Assembly: GCA_965178125.1 (NCBI GenBank)
Contig: OZ237742.1
Coordinates: 496,001 to 560,000 of the forward strand
Direction: 5' to 3'
Length of the DNA: 64,000 nucleotides
DNA from: Bilabrum cf. latius
Taxonomy: Eukaryota > Bigyra: Bicosoecida > Bigyra > Bicosoecida
Shown here: piece after piece, positions 11,578 to 23,123 of the stretch
Layout: each line of letters begins with the position of its first letter
How positions within the stretch are numbered: the first letter of the stretch is position 1
Translations under genes and position numbers: made by a program
Notes under the pieces: generated by a model
Told to the model about the DNA's origin: nothing
The model's input: only the letters and a program-made list of their open reading frames with translations
The model's database searches: none

Positions 11578-12248
11578 AGTCTGGTAGGTCCCGGGCCCTC
11601 GTTCCAGATGTTTCTTCGTGATAGCGTGCGCTTTTGAGTTGAGTCCACAAAATATCAGATCCCCCCCATTGGGAGGCGAGGACTCCGAGGAGGCCAAGTT
11701 AAAAAAGTTAACGCCCCACGCGATAATTAGCAACGGCGTGGATCCACCGCTAGGCTGTGGTGGCCCTACTGCCGGCCGTGTGGAGGGACTCGGTGCGGCA
11801 CTACTGCACCACTGCCAGTTCAACCACCCGATGGTGCCTCAACACGCTATACGCCTTTTCCCACGACGCACACAAGTCAAGCTTAGCAATGGTCAGGCGG
11901 CGGTGGCCAGGCAGGCAGGGACCCATAGGTTGAAGAGAGAGCGCTACCTTGCTCCAACTGGCAGTGGCACCCCACCCCACCCCAGTGCTGGACATCTCAT
12001 GCCGGGGTGCCACTGGCAGTGGGTGGGGGGGCCAGAGAGCTCACCCCGAATATGCCCGCCTCAGGTATGCCCGGTGAGCTTGCGCTGCTCAAACCAGCCA
12101 GTTCATTGACGGCCTCCACGTCCAACTGGCAACACAACAACGATCGTGACAACGGCTTGCCGGTCTCGTGAACCATTCGGAATCACAAATGTTCTTCGAG
12201 AACAACTGAGACCACAGTTTCGGCGGTGAAGCTGGAGACATCTTGACA
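11578..12248. other. Intergenic region upstream of DPH3
   Basis: No convincing gene is present. It holds a strong inverted repeat, listed separately, and a third copy of its core (ccactgccagtt) near 11810. Confidence 0.5.
11957..12020. repeat. Perfect 17-bp inverted repeat, 30-nt loop
   Basis: actggcagtggcacccc (11957-11973) is exactly complementary to ggggtgccactggcagt (12004-12020). The loop contains a cccca run. It is about 230 bp upstream of the DPH3 start. It could be a hairpin, a miniature element end pair or a regulatory dyad. Confidence 0.7.
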
Positions 12249-12890
12249 ATGGCACAAGTTTGGGATGAAATCGAGATTGAAGATATGGATTTTAAGGAGA
12301 AGGAGGCCAAATTTTACTACCAGTGCCCCTGTGGAGACCTTTTCTAGATCACTTTGGTGAGATGCCGCCATCAGACCACTTCCCTGTCCACGTTGCCGGA
12401 CATTTCACAGCGTGTGCACCAGCGATGCCTTCAAATCTGTTCTAATTATATTGCAGGACGAACTTATGGACGGAGAGGATATTGCATCTTGTCCGAGCTG
12501 CTCGCTGAAGATTCGCGTGGTTTTTGATGATGTAAGGAAGCTCGTTTGCCGCCTCAACACTGTCCAAGCCAACGCGACACGGTTTTTGTGATATAGACTA
12601 TTTTGATTTACGGCTCGCAGGATGACCTGGAGGACTTTGCGGCAATGGCAGAGGAGGCGCAAATCGAATCTGAGGATGCAGCAGGTGCTGCCGCGGCCGC
12701 GGCAGAGAGCAGTTCTGGGTCTGTCGAGCCGCAGGCGACTACCCGAAGCGCAACTGCTGATCGACTAGCAGCAACGGGAGAAAAGAAATCCGCTGCAGCA
12801 GGAGCTGCGCCGGCGGCCGATTGCAGCTAGCAGGCAGCAATGGCGAAAGCACCCGCCGCAAGTGCAGACGCTCCTGCAAAAGCATCTTAA
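12249..12890 (+). CDS. DPH3: Diphthamide biosynthesis protein 3 (CSL zinc finger)
   Basis: Exons are 12249-12356, 12457-12531 and 12621-12890, all phase 0, giving 150 aa. DPH3 donates electrons to the DPH1-DPH2 radical enzyme in diphthamide synthesis on elongation factor 2 and also serves Elongator. The CSL zinc-binding motif is complete: CPCGD in exon 1 and CPSCSL in exon 2, after a typical start MAQVWDEIEIEDM. TAG at 12345 follows CGDLF, where many homologs have Gln (FQIT). A second TAG is at 12828. The stop is TAA at 12888, good evidence that UAA still terminates. Usual DPH3 is about 80 aa; here an Ala/Ser-rich, acidic tail of about 80 residues is added. Confidence 0.93.
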
Positions 12891-13441
12891 ATCCCGCTAT
12901 GCGCAAGATAGTAGGTGTGTTTATACATGCGCGCCTCCGTGAATATTCGCGGGGGTACCCTCCGAGCAAAAGCAAAGCATGGCGCCAGACAAGCTCGCGC
13001 TGGGGCAGCGCTAGCAGCATCGCCAAAAGGAGTATGACGGCGAAGCGGAAGGCAATAAATCGGCAAAAGAGTGCTATGGCAAAACCGTGTGCACCTTAAT
13101 TTGCTGGCTTCAAGCTGCTGGACCTGTAGATCAGGTTGTGCTGGTCCCCAACTTGAGTGCGTCGCGGTTGCGGCACCATGTGCTGAATGAGCGCGACCCG
13201 AGGAGTCCATGTGACGTGGGAGCCAACATGACAATATGGCCAGGTTTGCATTGGTTGCTCTCGTACAGTATGTACATGAGCAGAGCCGCTGCAGCGCTGA
13301 CCAGCCTGGATGCACTATGATTAGGCCACCAGACGAGGACAGGGCCATGAGCAGGTCAGCACGGAAGAACTTGTGTCTGAATAACAAAGCGTAATGGTAA
13401 ACTAGCAGAGACTATCGTAATCAAGTGTTCACGCGCAGACG
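12891..13441. other. Convergent intergenic region between DPH3 and AP2S1
   Basis: It holds the 3' flanks of two converging genes. No supported gene or repeat was seen. Confidence 0.5.
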
Positions 13442-13876
13442 TCAACCCTCCAGCGACTTTTCGATCTCCCCCACTCTTGTCAATATCTGCGTTCGACTTG
13501 TTTCTAACACTTCACCGCCGAGCATGAACTCGTCTAAGATTACGTACGTTCTGGCAAAGTTGAAAACTAGGTCCAACTCGCAAACGTTGCCAAAGTGACG
13601 ATCCAAGGTCTCCACAAAATTGTGGATGGCTTCCAGGTAAGACAGCTCGTTGTCCCTGGTATCCACGCACAAAATAAAGTATAACCCTGCATATCTCCTG
13701 TACACCAGCTTGTACGACTTGAATTCCACGAAATTAGTAAACTTGGAATCTCGCTGCGTAACGATCTTGTACACCTCCCCTTCGATTCTTCGCTTCTCCT
13801 CCTCCTCCACCGATACGAACCACTTCGACAAACGAGTCTTTCCAATTCGATTCTGGAGCAGGAAAAACCGAATCAT
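13442..13876 (-). CDS. AP2S1: AP-2 clathrin adaptor complex subunit sigma
   Basis: A single exon of 144 aa, close to the usual 142, from ATG at 13876 to TGA at 13442-13444. It is the small sigma subunit of the AP-2 adaptor, which recruits clathrin and cargo at the plasma membrane. Diagnostic motifs: start [50 protein letters not shown] and a GGEVLETS end. The MIRF start and NFVEF favour AP-2 over AP-1 sigma. It has no in-frame TAG. The frame stays open upstream of this ATG into the 160-bp gap after the homeodomain gene, but homology begins here. Confidence 0.96.
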   Translation of the reverse strand: MIRFFLLQNRIGKTRLSKWFVSVEEEEKRRIEGEVYKIVTQRDSKFTNFVEFKSYKLVYRRYAGLYFILCVDTRDNELSYLEAIHNFVETLDRHFGNVCELDLVFNFARTYVILDEFMLGGEVLETSRTQILTRVGEIEKSLEG

Positions 13877-14037
13877 GGTTCTTTGCGTGCCAGTTAATTG
13901 CGCACGTCGTTCCGACCAAAAAAATATCATTTTACTTGTTACATGCACCTTACATTGTGCCCGACAGGACTTGCCAAAATACAAAGCGATTATGTTGTCT
14001 TTAAACAGTCGTACACGCAAGCAACGCCGGGAAGCCA

Positions 14038-15370
14038 TCAGAGGAGCTCAGAATTGGGACGGCTGGCAGCGCCAGACGACGAGCTGCTACTAGCCGTCTG
14101 GCGCGCTCGAGCCGCCGCCGCACCCTGCACTGTCTGCAGCTGGCGATTAACCTTCGCCAGCTGCTCCAGCAGTTCTTGCCTCCTCTGCGCAAGCCCAGTG
14201 TGCACCGACACCAGGCCCTGCACGGCCTCCGCCGGGGAAGGGGCGCAGGCAACTGCCGCACCCTGCCCCGACCCTGCTCCCGCTCCTGACCACGCATCCG
14301 CACCCGCACCCGCGCCGGCAACGGCAGCCGATGCGCCCCTCGAGCCACCAGCACTCCTGCCGACCGCTGCGGCGTTCGAACCCGCCGCCGCGGCATTCTC
14401 AACCTGCTCCTCCAGCAGCTGCTGCTGCCTCCTCTTCTTGGCCTCGGAGTAGTTGAGCACCGGCAGGCCCATCTGGCGGCGCAGTGGGGCCCACAGCCTC
14501 TTGCGGCCGTTGGTCAGCCACACGTTCAGCCTGCCCACCGTGATGCGGGCCCGTCTGGCCATCTCCTGCTTGACTGGCTCGTCTGGCCACGGGAAGTTGA
14601 ACAGCTGGGGGCTCAGCAGCCACTCTCTCAGCATTTTGGTGGTGGATGCGGGCAGAGGCCGACCGCTCTTGAGCTGCTTGCAGTCCTCGTCCGCCATCGA
14701 GGAGGGCAGGGAGGCGCGCTGCTCCGCGGTATCCGGCAGACGGGAATCGGAGCCCTGTCCGGCCGCGGCCTCCTCCAGTCGGGCGCGCGCCTGCGCTGCC
14801 GCGTCGCTGTCCAGCTGAAGCTATTGCTGGTGCCTGTGCTTCTGCGCGGCGGCTGCTCGCCGCCTCAGCCTGCGCCCCGCCACCTGCCCCGCCCCACCCG
14901 AGGATGGCACGGCGTGAGTCTGCATGCCGTGCCCCGCCAGGGAGGCAGACAGCCCCTGGCTGTGGCTCTGGCTCTGGTGTGAAGCGCCCCCCACCATGGG
15001 GAACCCCAGGGGGCCCCTTGCCACCTTGGGGGCGCGCTGCCCGAGCAGAGGCTCCTCGACGGCCCCGCGCTTGCGACCGATCGCCGAGGACTCCATCCCA
15101 CTCGTCACACTCGACTGCCCGTCCAGCTGCCTAAGGCCGTGCGGGAGCTTGGGCTTGGGGCTGCCTCCGGGGAACTGAAGCAGGCTGCCGGTTTGGGGCG
15201 CATACCCGGGCACACTGCCTCCCATGACAGAAGGCAGCAGTCCCGCGGCCGCGCTGGAGGTGGGCGGCATGGTCAAAGCCATTCCCATTGCGGCGCCGTC
15301 CGTTTGCGGAACCTGCAGGGAGGTGCCGTACATGGGCTGCTGCCCGGTCATGTTGGCCGGCAGTGCGGAG

Positions 15371-15418
<48 letters not shown>

Positions 15419-16407
15419 AAAGACAGCACGTTGTGCTCTGAAGAACCGCCCCACGCCATCCCGCCCGGCCCTCGGGACACTCCCGCGACCTCCGACTCGG
15501 AGTCGTTCATGCTGGCGGGTGCGGGCGCCGGCACGGGCGCGATGGCCTCCTGGTAGGCCTGCTCGTCGGCGTTCATGGGAGCGGAACCGGCGCCGCGCAC
15601 CACCCCTCCGGACCCGTACGCGCTGGAGGCTCTACGTGCGCAGTAGGGGTTCTTCAGAGATCGGATCATGGCGTCGATCGCGTCATCGGAGCGCATCTCG
15701 TCGGGGAAATCCGCGATGCCGGCCTTCCCATCCAGAGCCTCGTCGAGCTCCTGCTGCATGGCCGACAGGCTCGATGCCAGGCTCGACGGCGTGCACGACC
15801 CGGAGTTTCTCGAGGACGAGCGGGGGTCCCACTGGCAGCTGCCGGCCCTGCTGCCGCGGCGGCCCCCCAGGCGGTCCGCCGAGGCCGAGCCGGCCGGGCC
15901 GGGCGCGGGGCAGAAGGCCTCCGGGGTCATGGCCGCCTCGCCGCGGGACGCCTGTGCGATGACGCCCGGGCTCAGGGTGCGCAGAGAAGACGTCGGTCCG
16001 GAGCCTCCGCTCGACGATCCTGATCCGCCTCCGATAGAGGGCGAAGATGCGGACATCGTGTCGGAGCCTGCGTAGGAGGCGGCTCGGCCCCTCGCGCTCG
16101 AGCTGCCGGGTGGCATCTCCAGATCAATTTCAGAGAGATTGAACTCCATCTTGTCCTCCCCATGGTCTGCGATTCCTTTCACCCGAGCCATCCAGGCCGC
16201 GCGTTCCTTCCCGCTCATTTCTCCGCCGTGCACAAGAGACATAGCACCGGGAGGAGCCACGCCTTCAGACGGGAACCAGCATACGGCACATGAAAGGTTT
16301 TCGCCGGGGGCAGCCTCTGCGCCTTGCTTCCAGTCATTCTCATTCGTGTCGAGCGAGAAATCAGCTAGCCAGTTCGCGTTAGGGTTGCGGTCGATTTGCT
16401 CCGACAT
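14038..16407 (-). CDS. TALE-class (KN-type) homeodomain protein, 789 aa
   Basis: ATG at 16407 to TGA at 14038-14040, one exon. TAG at 14821-14823 is in frame and joins a long N-terminal part to the homeodomain. The homeodomain lies at about residues 581-646: [21 protein letters not shown], then the recognition helix [16 protein letters not shown]. The three-residue loop extension and the KN form fit TALE proteins, which are transcription factors acting as heterodimers; in green algae and plants they control the haploid-diploid switch. The N-terminal 550 residues are Ser/Gly/Ala-rich, with a serine run encoded by a gac-gag microsatellite near 15375-15420. A Gln/Leu-rich helix ([17 protein letters not shown]) near the C-terminus could mediate pairing. 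Confidence 0.9.
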
Positions 16408-17240
16408 TTGTCTGATGTTCGGTCACGGTTTCTGCTCTTGGAGGAAGAAGGAAAGCAAGGAAAGGGGGTAGCGCAAGAACAGAGCGCTCAACTCAAGACA
16501 TTGAGCGGAGCAGCATGAACAGAACAACTGTCAGCTGTTCCATGCATGAACACCAACAATTGATGAACCCAAGCGACATACTCAGCACCACACCGCCAAA
16601 TATAATTGAATGTGCCTATCAAATCGACAAGCCGCTCCGCTTCAACGAAGACAACCCAAAGGCGATGCATGGGTGCAAGCGTACTACGGACCTGCCAAAA
16701 TGTTCGAACGGCTACAGAGCTATGGATCCGAGGGGCAAACCGTGTAGCTGCCGACATGTATTACCAAAGCACTAATTTATTAATGCGTAGGCTTTGACTG
16801 TCCCTGACCGGTGGATTGGCACCGCCGCAAACAGGGTGAAGAAGAACGCTAAGGGCGAGAAGCGAGGCTTATACTGTAACAAAGCGACTTCGAACACATA
16901 TTACGCAAAATATCTTCTTCATATCATACATGTGAATCCCTTGGATACGTAAAACTACAAGTCAGCATCGTGCACGGGCCCATCAACCTCAAAAGGGTGT
17001 TAACACGTTCAACGCCGCACCAGACATCAAACGATCTGCAAGAAGCACCTCTCTTTAGTTTAAATCCATCAAGTCAATCAATCTCACAATGAGTATCTAT
17101 ATAAATTCTTGGTAAAACCCACCAGAAAGCCTCCTGAGAGACGCGTAGGTACGGGTGGCAGCATACGGGAGCGATTCGTCGATCCTCATGAAAAATCAGA
17201 TTTACGTTGAATGTAACGTAATGCTATGCATGCGTACACT
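16408..17240. other. AT-richer intergenic region, promoter side of the homeodomain gene
   Basis: It lies between the mitoferrin stop and the homeodomain start, both on the minus strand. It is visibly richer in A/T than the genes. No coding frame with family similarity was found. Confidence 0.5.
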
Positions 17241-18821
17241 TCAGTACACTTCCTTTCCGCTAACGTCGCTACCTGAGCCCCATCCAGCCACCAAAACGGC
17301 CTTCACCGCTTCGTACACACCCCAGCTCAGCGCCATGGAGGGCGCTGTTTTTGCAACCCTCGCCCAAGACCCGGCGAACATGGCTCGCATGCCTCCCTCG
17401 GCCCACACCTTGCCAGCCGTGTCAACCACCCCCACGTACTGCGGTGCAACGGCACCATGACCCCCCTGGCTGCGCAAGGACGGCGTGGATGACGCTCGCT
17501 GCGACGATTTCGAGTAGAAGAAAGCAACCTGCGGCCGGCCGCCCCCTCCTTGCGTGCCACTCCCGCCGCCGGACCCTTGCGCACCACTGACGCTCCCTAA
17601 CCCACCCTTCACCCCGCCAAGCAGCTCCCCAGCCGCCCCCTTGGCTGCAGATACCAGCCCCCTGCCCACATGCAGGTTTCTACCTCCCTATCGACCGGCT
17701 CCATGGCCCTGCCCGCCAGTCGCAGTAGACCCTCCCTATCGACCGGCTCCATGGCCCTGCCCGCCAGTCGCAGTAGACCCTCCCTATCGACAAGCTCCGT
17801 GGCCCTGCCCGCCAGTCGCAGTAGACCCGCAAGCACCCCCGCCGGCTGCTGCCGTGCCCGCTCGCAGCGCCATGCCCGGCTCCATCGACGGGCCCGCTCC
17901 CATGCTCGGACTAGGGGCGTGCAAGCCCTGAGTCTGCAGCCTCGTCTTGATGACGTCGAATGGGTTTGTCGCGAGAGCGGCGATGCCCCCAGCCACCGCG
18001 CCGGCGCCGAGCGCCGTCCCGATCGACACGTTTCCCGAGGGGTCAATGACCTTCCGGAGGGACTCGTTGGAGGCGACCATCACGGCCTGGAAGGGGACAC
18101 TCATCGCCACAGTCGTGGGGTAGGACCGGAAGAAGGCCATCAGGCCCTCCTTGCGGAGCACCTGCCTGGCGCAGTCGAGCGTGCCTCGGTACAGCCCGAG
18201 CTGCAGCCGCTGCTTGACGACATCGACCGGCGTGAGGATCAAATCATGCAGCATTGTTGCAGCTGCACCAGCAGAAGCGGCTGCTAGCGGGTGGTGCCCC
18301 GGCTTGTTGGCGCCAGTCGCCTCTTTGGCATATTCGTACACGGAGAAGAAGGCGGCGTGAGACGGAACGCAGCCCGCCGCGACTGTTGGGGCGCCGCGCC
18401 ATAGTTCTCGCATGCCGTGCTATCGCATAAATGTCTTGAAGCGAAGTGGCGCCTAACCAGCCGTGCGGCGAACCTACAAGTGAGTCTGCGAGGACAATGA
18501 AACCGCCAATGGTGCGCAGCAGGGATGATTGCCGCGTCTTTACAATTCGTGTGACATTTGGCGCCCACCAAGCATACACAGGAGATCATCCAACAAATTG
18601 GATAGTCCCGAGAGCCGAGGCGGCCGGTAAGGCTTTGGTTGCCAGATCGGCCAGCGTCACGTGCCACGTCCGTCATCCCTTGCCCATCTCACCTTGTATG
18701 TGTCAAGAGGAAACATCCCCACATGCTCAGCAATACCTGCTGCTGCCCCTGCAATCATATGAATTTTGAAGGAGCCCTTGCTTGGGTTCCAATCTTCCCA
18801 GTCCTCATCCCAGTCAGACAT
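17241..18821 (-). CDS. Mitoferrin-like mitochondrial iron carrier (SLC25, MRS3/4)
   Basis: Exons are 18821-18693 and 18485-17241 (457 aa, TGA). The 207-bp intron is GTGAG..CGCAG. It is an SLC25 carrier of the inner mitochondrial membrane, closest to mitoferrins that bring iron to haem and Fe-S synthesis. The three carrier signatures are PLDTYKTHLQ, TPVDVVKQRLQ and NPFDVIKTRLQ. Mitoferrin-like context is IAGAAAGIAEHVGMFP, HGMRELWRGAPT and VPSHAAFFSVYE. The final Gln of the first signature is a TAG (18474-18476), and FMR-Q-HGMREL uses another (18420). Three more TAGs lie in a minisatellite within a Gly/Ala/Ser-rich insertion of about 110 residues after the third signature. That insertion is unusual, as carriers are normally about 300 aa. 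Confidence 0.92.
17688..17834 (-). repeat. 48-bp minisatellite with one in-frame TAG per unit (mitoferrin gene)
   Basis: Three near-identical 48-bp units encode GGSTATGGQGHGAGR followed by TAG. The TAGs are at 17786-17784, 17738-17736 and 17690-17688. The unit is 16 codons, so expansion keeps the frame and has multiplied the TAG codon itself. Confidence 0.88.
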
Positions 18822-19179
18822 GGCTGATGTTCACTGATTCTGTCGGCCACGCGCGCTTCTAGAAGCCGACTTAAGTTGGAAACTTGGATGGCCAAGATGT
18901 GGGCTCCAGTGAAAGTGTATAGATTGAAAAAGCGTTGCTTTCCTACCCTCTCGCAACTGCTGCCTGAGGCCCTGCAAGTTGACAAAACCACAATCGACGA
19001 TGACTGGCGATGGCGGTTGCAACCTTCCATAGATTCGGCACACGTCTTTGTGTGCCTGATTGCATGGGCAATGCGAGGGGACAGAAACCATAAATCCTGC
19101 CGAGATGTCTCAATTCGTCAACAAGCATGGTTGAAGGCCACTCTTACCCCTCCCCTGCACCACATGCAATGTGTGACGC
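18822..19179. other. Promoter-side region of the mitoferrin gene
   Basis: It is 358 bp between the mitoferrin start and the stop of the next minus-strand gene. No gene or clear motif was seen. Confidence 0.5.
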
Positions 19180-21234
19180 TCAGACTTGGTCGTCGTCGTC
19201 GTCCAGCAGCATGTCGTAGCCTCCGAATGCAGATGCTGCAGGAGCAGGGACGGAAGCAGGAGCAGGGGCAGGTGTGGGAGCAGGGGCAGGGGCGGGAGCA
19301 GCTGTCCCTGCCCCCGAGACCTCCCCGCTTGTACTGGCAGCAGCCTTGCCCGGGGACTGAGGCTGCCCCCTCTTTGCCTTCAGCTCGTCCAGCAGGCCGT
19401 CCAGCTGCACCGAGGCGGGGGACGAGGGGCGTTCCGTGTGCCGAGTGTCCTTGTCCCCGTCCTCCGGCTCCGAGTCGCCCACGGCTGGGCGCGGTAGCGA
19501 GCTGTTCCCACGCCCGGGGCTGCCAGTGGGGTCAGCGCGTGACGGCTTGCCAGCCGGCTCGGACTCGGGCGGCTTGCTGCTGCTGGCCCCTCGTCCAGCT
19601 GCAGCTGCAGTTGCAGTGGCTGCAGGCTCGACGGCCGGTGCCCCCGCTGCCTTCGGCTGGGCACTGCCGGATTGTTCCCCCAGCCCGGAGCCTGCTCCTC
19701 GAGGAATAACACCCTTGTCCGAGCCCGCCTAGCCACTCGTCACACCCCCAAACAGCGAGGGCGCGGCCTGGATGGCCGCCTGCAGCAGGTCGCTCCGCGC
19801 CCTGACTTCGAACCTCACAGGCCGCAGCACCTGCTCGGAGGCCATCTGGGCCATGCCGGGGGGACCCTGCGGGCCGCCAGGGCTGGCGGCCTGCCGTGCT
19901 CCCGCCATCGCGAGCAGCTGTGCGTTGGTGAGCGGCAGCGGGCCAAGGGCATGTACGGCGAATGACCCCGACACCCGCGCGGCAAGCAGCCTGCGAGCGC
20001 CCGCCTGCCCGGGGAGCATACACGCGCCGTGCAGCATGCAAACTACGGCACGCAAAGTCAGAGCCTTCTCCGTCTCGAGGCGCGAGCCCCTCGGTCCATC
20101 GACTCGAGCACCTGCTTGGGTGCTCGCACCGAACGCTCGAGCCAGCGCGTCGAGGTGCACGGGCATGGGCGCGTCCTCTGCAGAGATGAGACCCTCCGCA
20201 ATCAGAGGATCCGGGGCGGGAGAGCCAAATTCATCGGTATGCCCGAAGGCCTCGTCGGACCGCACGCCGGCGTGCGAGGACGGCGAGGGAGCAGCGTGGA
20301 GCGCCTCGGCCAGCACATCGAAGACGCCGTCCCTCTAGGAGCGAAGGAGAACCTTCAGAGCCACGACTGCGGTCAAAGCGAATGTTCGTTCAATCCCACC
20401 GAGCGAACCGGCCCCGGCGGCGCTGCGTGCGGCCGGCCTGCTGCTTCCAGGACCTGCTCGGAGCAGCTCGTCGAGCGAGGCGCTCGAGTCCTCGCTATGC
20501 TTTCTCGTGGCCGCCTGCAGCAGGCTGCGGACTGGAATGGATTTCTACGAAGCACCCCCTGCGGACACGGACGACTTGGCCAGCTCGCACGCCAAGGCTG
20601 CTAGGGCGTCACCATCTGCTGCCAGGTCCTGCGAGCCTCCAGCGTCAGCCGTCAAGTCTCGCCAGCACAAAATCTGCGACACTGCCTCGATGCTAAAGTT
20701 TGATGCCTCATCAAACTCATCGTCATTTGTCTTGGAGTCTCCGCCGGAAGCGCCAGAAAGGTGCGACTGTCGGATCACGCCCAGGCCACCGCTGCTTGCC
20801 GTGCGGCCGGCCAGCTGCGGCTCCACAGCGCTCATATAGGCGCACAGCCAAGCTACGAGCTCATTGGCTGCAATTGAATTCAACCTTACATCTGCGTATT
20901 GAGGGTACGCGTTGGCATCTGCAACGTATACACAATGGATCTACTTGGGTCGGTTGACTCCAGCACTCCAGCAGTGTGTAGCACTCACGCGCGCGTGAAG
21001 CGCATTGCTAGCGGATGTATTGCGTAATATATTACATCATTGCACAATCTTACCTCCAGACGCCGCACACAACAAGTGGCCAGCGGCAGATTCTACTCCA
21101 TCCCCGCCATCATCGGCTCCGTGCATGGCCCTAAGCTGCCTGGCTGCATTAGCCGCAAGCTTGCCGGCCAGAGCGAAGTGCTCGGAAAACGGTGAACCGG
21201 ACACAGGGAACGATTGTACAGCTCGCAAACTCAT
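19180..21234 (-). CDS. Unrecognised 639-aa protein with acidic C-terminus
   Basis: The proposed exons are 21234-21054 and 20918-19180, with a 135-bp GTAAGA..TTGCAG intron. The start is ATG 21234 (MSLRAVQSFP) because an in-frame TAA lies about 120 bp upstream. The stop is TGA 19180-19182. Three TAGs (about 20544, 20337 and 19734) are read through. The N-terminal half is Ala/Leu-rich and helical, possibly of HEAT or VHS/ENTH-like character (TFALTAVVALKVLL, VFDVLAEALHA). The middle is Pro/Ala-rich and the end is GGYDMLLDDDDDQV. I do not recognise the family. It follows the EEP nuclease gene by 153 bp on the same strand. Confidence 0.65.
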
Positions 21235-21387
21235 GGCTGCGACAGTGCTGCTTAGATACCCATTCGAAGCCCCGTGCCAAGAAGCATCGCATTGCCCAGT
21301 TGATCCGGTCGCAGCTTGCGGTCGCACAGGCAGGCACCACTTTTATGCTGATCGCCAGTCGCAACGCATCCTCCCGCGTTGCATCCT

Positions 21388-22827
21388 TTAATTATCTGGA
21401 GAAATTAGTGAGAACTTGGCAGCCATGAGCAAGTGGTCGCTTGGCATCCTTTCGCAAGGCAGCCGATCCGGCCCAATGTCCTCATCTGTGGGCAGCGCAA
21501 GCACCCCATCGATCGCCAGCTACAGAGGAGCAGGGGCCAGGCCGTCGGCCTCCCCAGGGCAATCAAACCAAAGTCTCTTCTCTGCGCTATCCGAACCCGG
21601 CGCCTCCTTCCCTTTCTCTGGAGCACTTGCTCCGTGCTCGCCCCTCCCGCTCTGCACCATGATGAAATCAATCGCCCTGCGCTTGGCGACTTCCTTGCCG
21701 CCCACCAGCCTGTGCTTGGTGGTCGTAAACTCCACGGCACGAGGACCGCCCAGCATCTCGCTGTAGGCGCATTGCATTGCAGGGAGTCCGAACCGCAGAT
21801 CGTCTAGCACGCTCGTCGTGGCGGTCGATGAGGCAATCTGAGAGGATGCCTGTGCGGCAGTTGCAGCGCCGGCCATGGCGACACTCGCTGCATCCTCACA
21901 TGAAACCCCTGCTGCACCCCCACTCGTCACACCACCATCCTTGTCACCGCGGTACCGATCCCCCGTAAGCAGTGCAAACACCGACGCGCTCGGCCCGGGC
22001 CTGCCGCTGGCCGCCGCTCTCGACAGCGCCGGATCGGCAGGGGGGCTCTCCTCGCCCAGCTCACCGCCGCCGTACGAGGCACCCGGCTCCGGGCGGCGGA
22101 ACACGGGCCGGGCCGTGGACACGTGGAGCGGGGTAACAGGTTCCGCCGGTCCATCGGCGGTTGTGTTGAAGTCCCCGCAGAATATGAAGGGGCAGGACCC
22201 TGGCAGCTGGCCTCGCGCTCGCATGGCTCGCTGGGAAACTCGCAGGATCTGCCTGACCTGATGGACGCGTGTCTGCTCGTTTCCCACGGCTTCCTTAGCC
22301 TTCAAGTGCGATGTGGCAACCATTAAATCAAACGGAGCTCCCTCCGGCGCGGACGCACCATCGGTGCATTTAAGAACGGCAAGAATCGCCCTCGCCTTCG
22401 TTGGCTTGCCTTCAGGGGAGACCAAGCTGATGCCCTGCGTTGATACCAGACGAAAGGCCGATGCCCTGACGCAAATTGCAACTCCATCGGCCGTAACGCC
22501 CGACGAGACCGCAGGGGACGCCCCTCCGGATACGTAGCAGCTAGTGTATCCGGCCGCCTCCATCGCCGGCCCGACAGTGTCCTCCCAGCGTGACACTTCT
22601 TGCAGACATACTACGTCAGCATCTGCCCGTTCAATACATTTTAGCAGTCCTGTCCACCTTTTGTCGAACGACATGTCCAGCTTGGCTCGTGGAAAGCCAC
22701 CGAACTCGGCCAGTCCGTCCGCGAGAATATTGAATTGGGCCAGGGTAAATGAAGAACGGCTCCCAACACGTGGTAGCCCATCTGCCATGATCCATGATCT
22801 CTTAAGGAGGCCACCACCTGCGGACAT
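21388..22827 (-). CDS. Endonuclease/exonuclease/phosphatase family nuclease (CCR4/nocturnin/angel-like)
   Basis: ATG 22827 (another in-frame ATG at 22788) to TAA 21388-21390, 479 aa, one exon. The EEP catalytic set is present in order: FNILADG, VVCLQEVSRW (metal-binding Glu), ATSHLKA, FIFCGDFN, RAIDFIM and the terminal MPSDHLLMAAKF (catalytic SDH). The family hydrolyses poly(A), other RNA ends or NADP(H); the FNILADGLA start and LKAKE resemble the CCR4/nocturnin/angel group. TAG at 21520-21522 lies between the main fold and the SDH end, so stopping there would remove a catalytic His. The end at TAA supports UAA as a true stop. A Ser/Ala/Gly-rich insert (about residues 220-360) separates GDFN from DFIM. 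Confidence 0.88.
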
Positions 22828-23123
22828 GCCCAAAAAAGCTTTAAAATGCCGCCAAAGTGAGGAAGAGAGAACCACCGGAAGCTCCGAATCATGCCTGCGC
22901 TCTCAATCGTTTCCTATCCCGCCAACGCAACAGGTGTCCGACTCCAATACTTCAACAAAAAGACTTACCATCAGGTCTGTGGGACACGATCTGCAGTTTA
23001 GGGTGTCTGGGACGAACAAGAAGACGTTAATTCTCTGCAGTTGCAGTTTGCTTACCACCAATACTATCAGGAAAGCCCTAACGAGCTATCTTGCAAAGTC
23101 AAGTCCTCTGCTGAATTCAATCA
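22828..23123. promoter_or_regulatory. Divergent promoter region, EEP nuclease / aldo-keto reductase
   Basis: It is a 296-bp gap between two divergently oriented start codons, so it must hold both promoters. No specific motif could be assigned. Confidence 0.5.

Noticed and set aside
11618-12109. 163-aa plus-strand ORF
   Set aside because: It crosses the inverted repeat, shows no domain and has no coding-like composition.
13877-14038. N-terminal extension of AP-2 sigma (MASRRC...)
   Set aside because: The frame is open by chance and overlaps the end of the homeodomain gene; family homology starts exactly at ATG 13876.
8441-18476. UAG read as leucine or tyrosine instead of glutamine
   Set aside because: One ligase site (42095, NFH-x-HC) would suit Leu, but cullin, PFKFB, sulfatase, mitoferrin and AKR sites all favour Gln.
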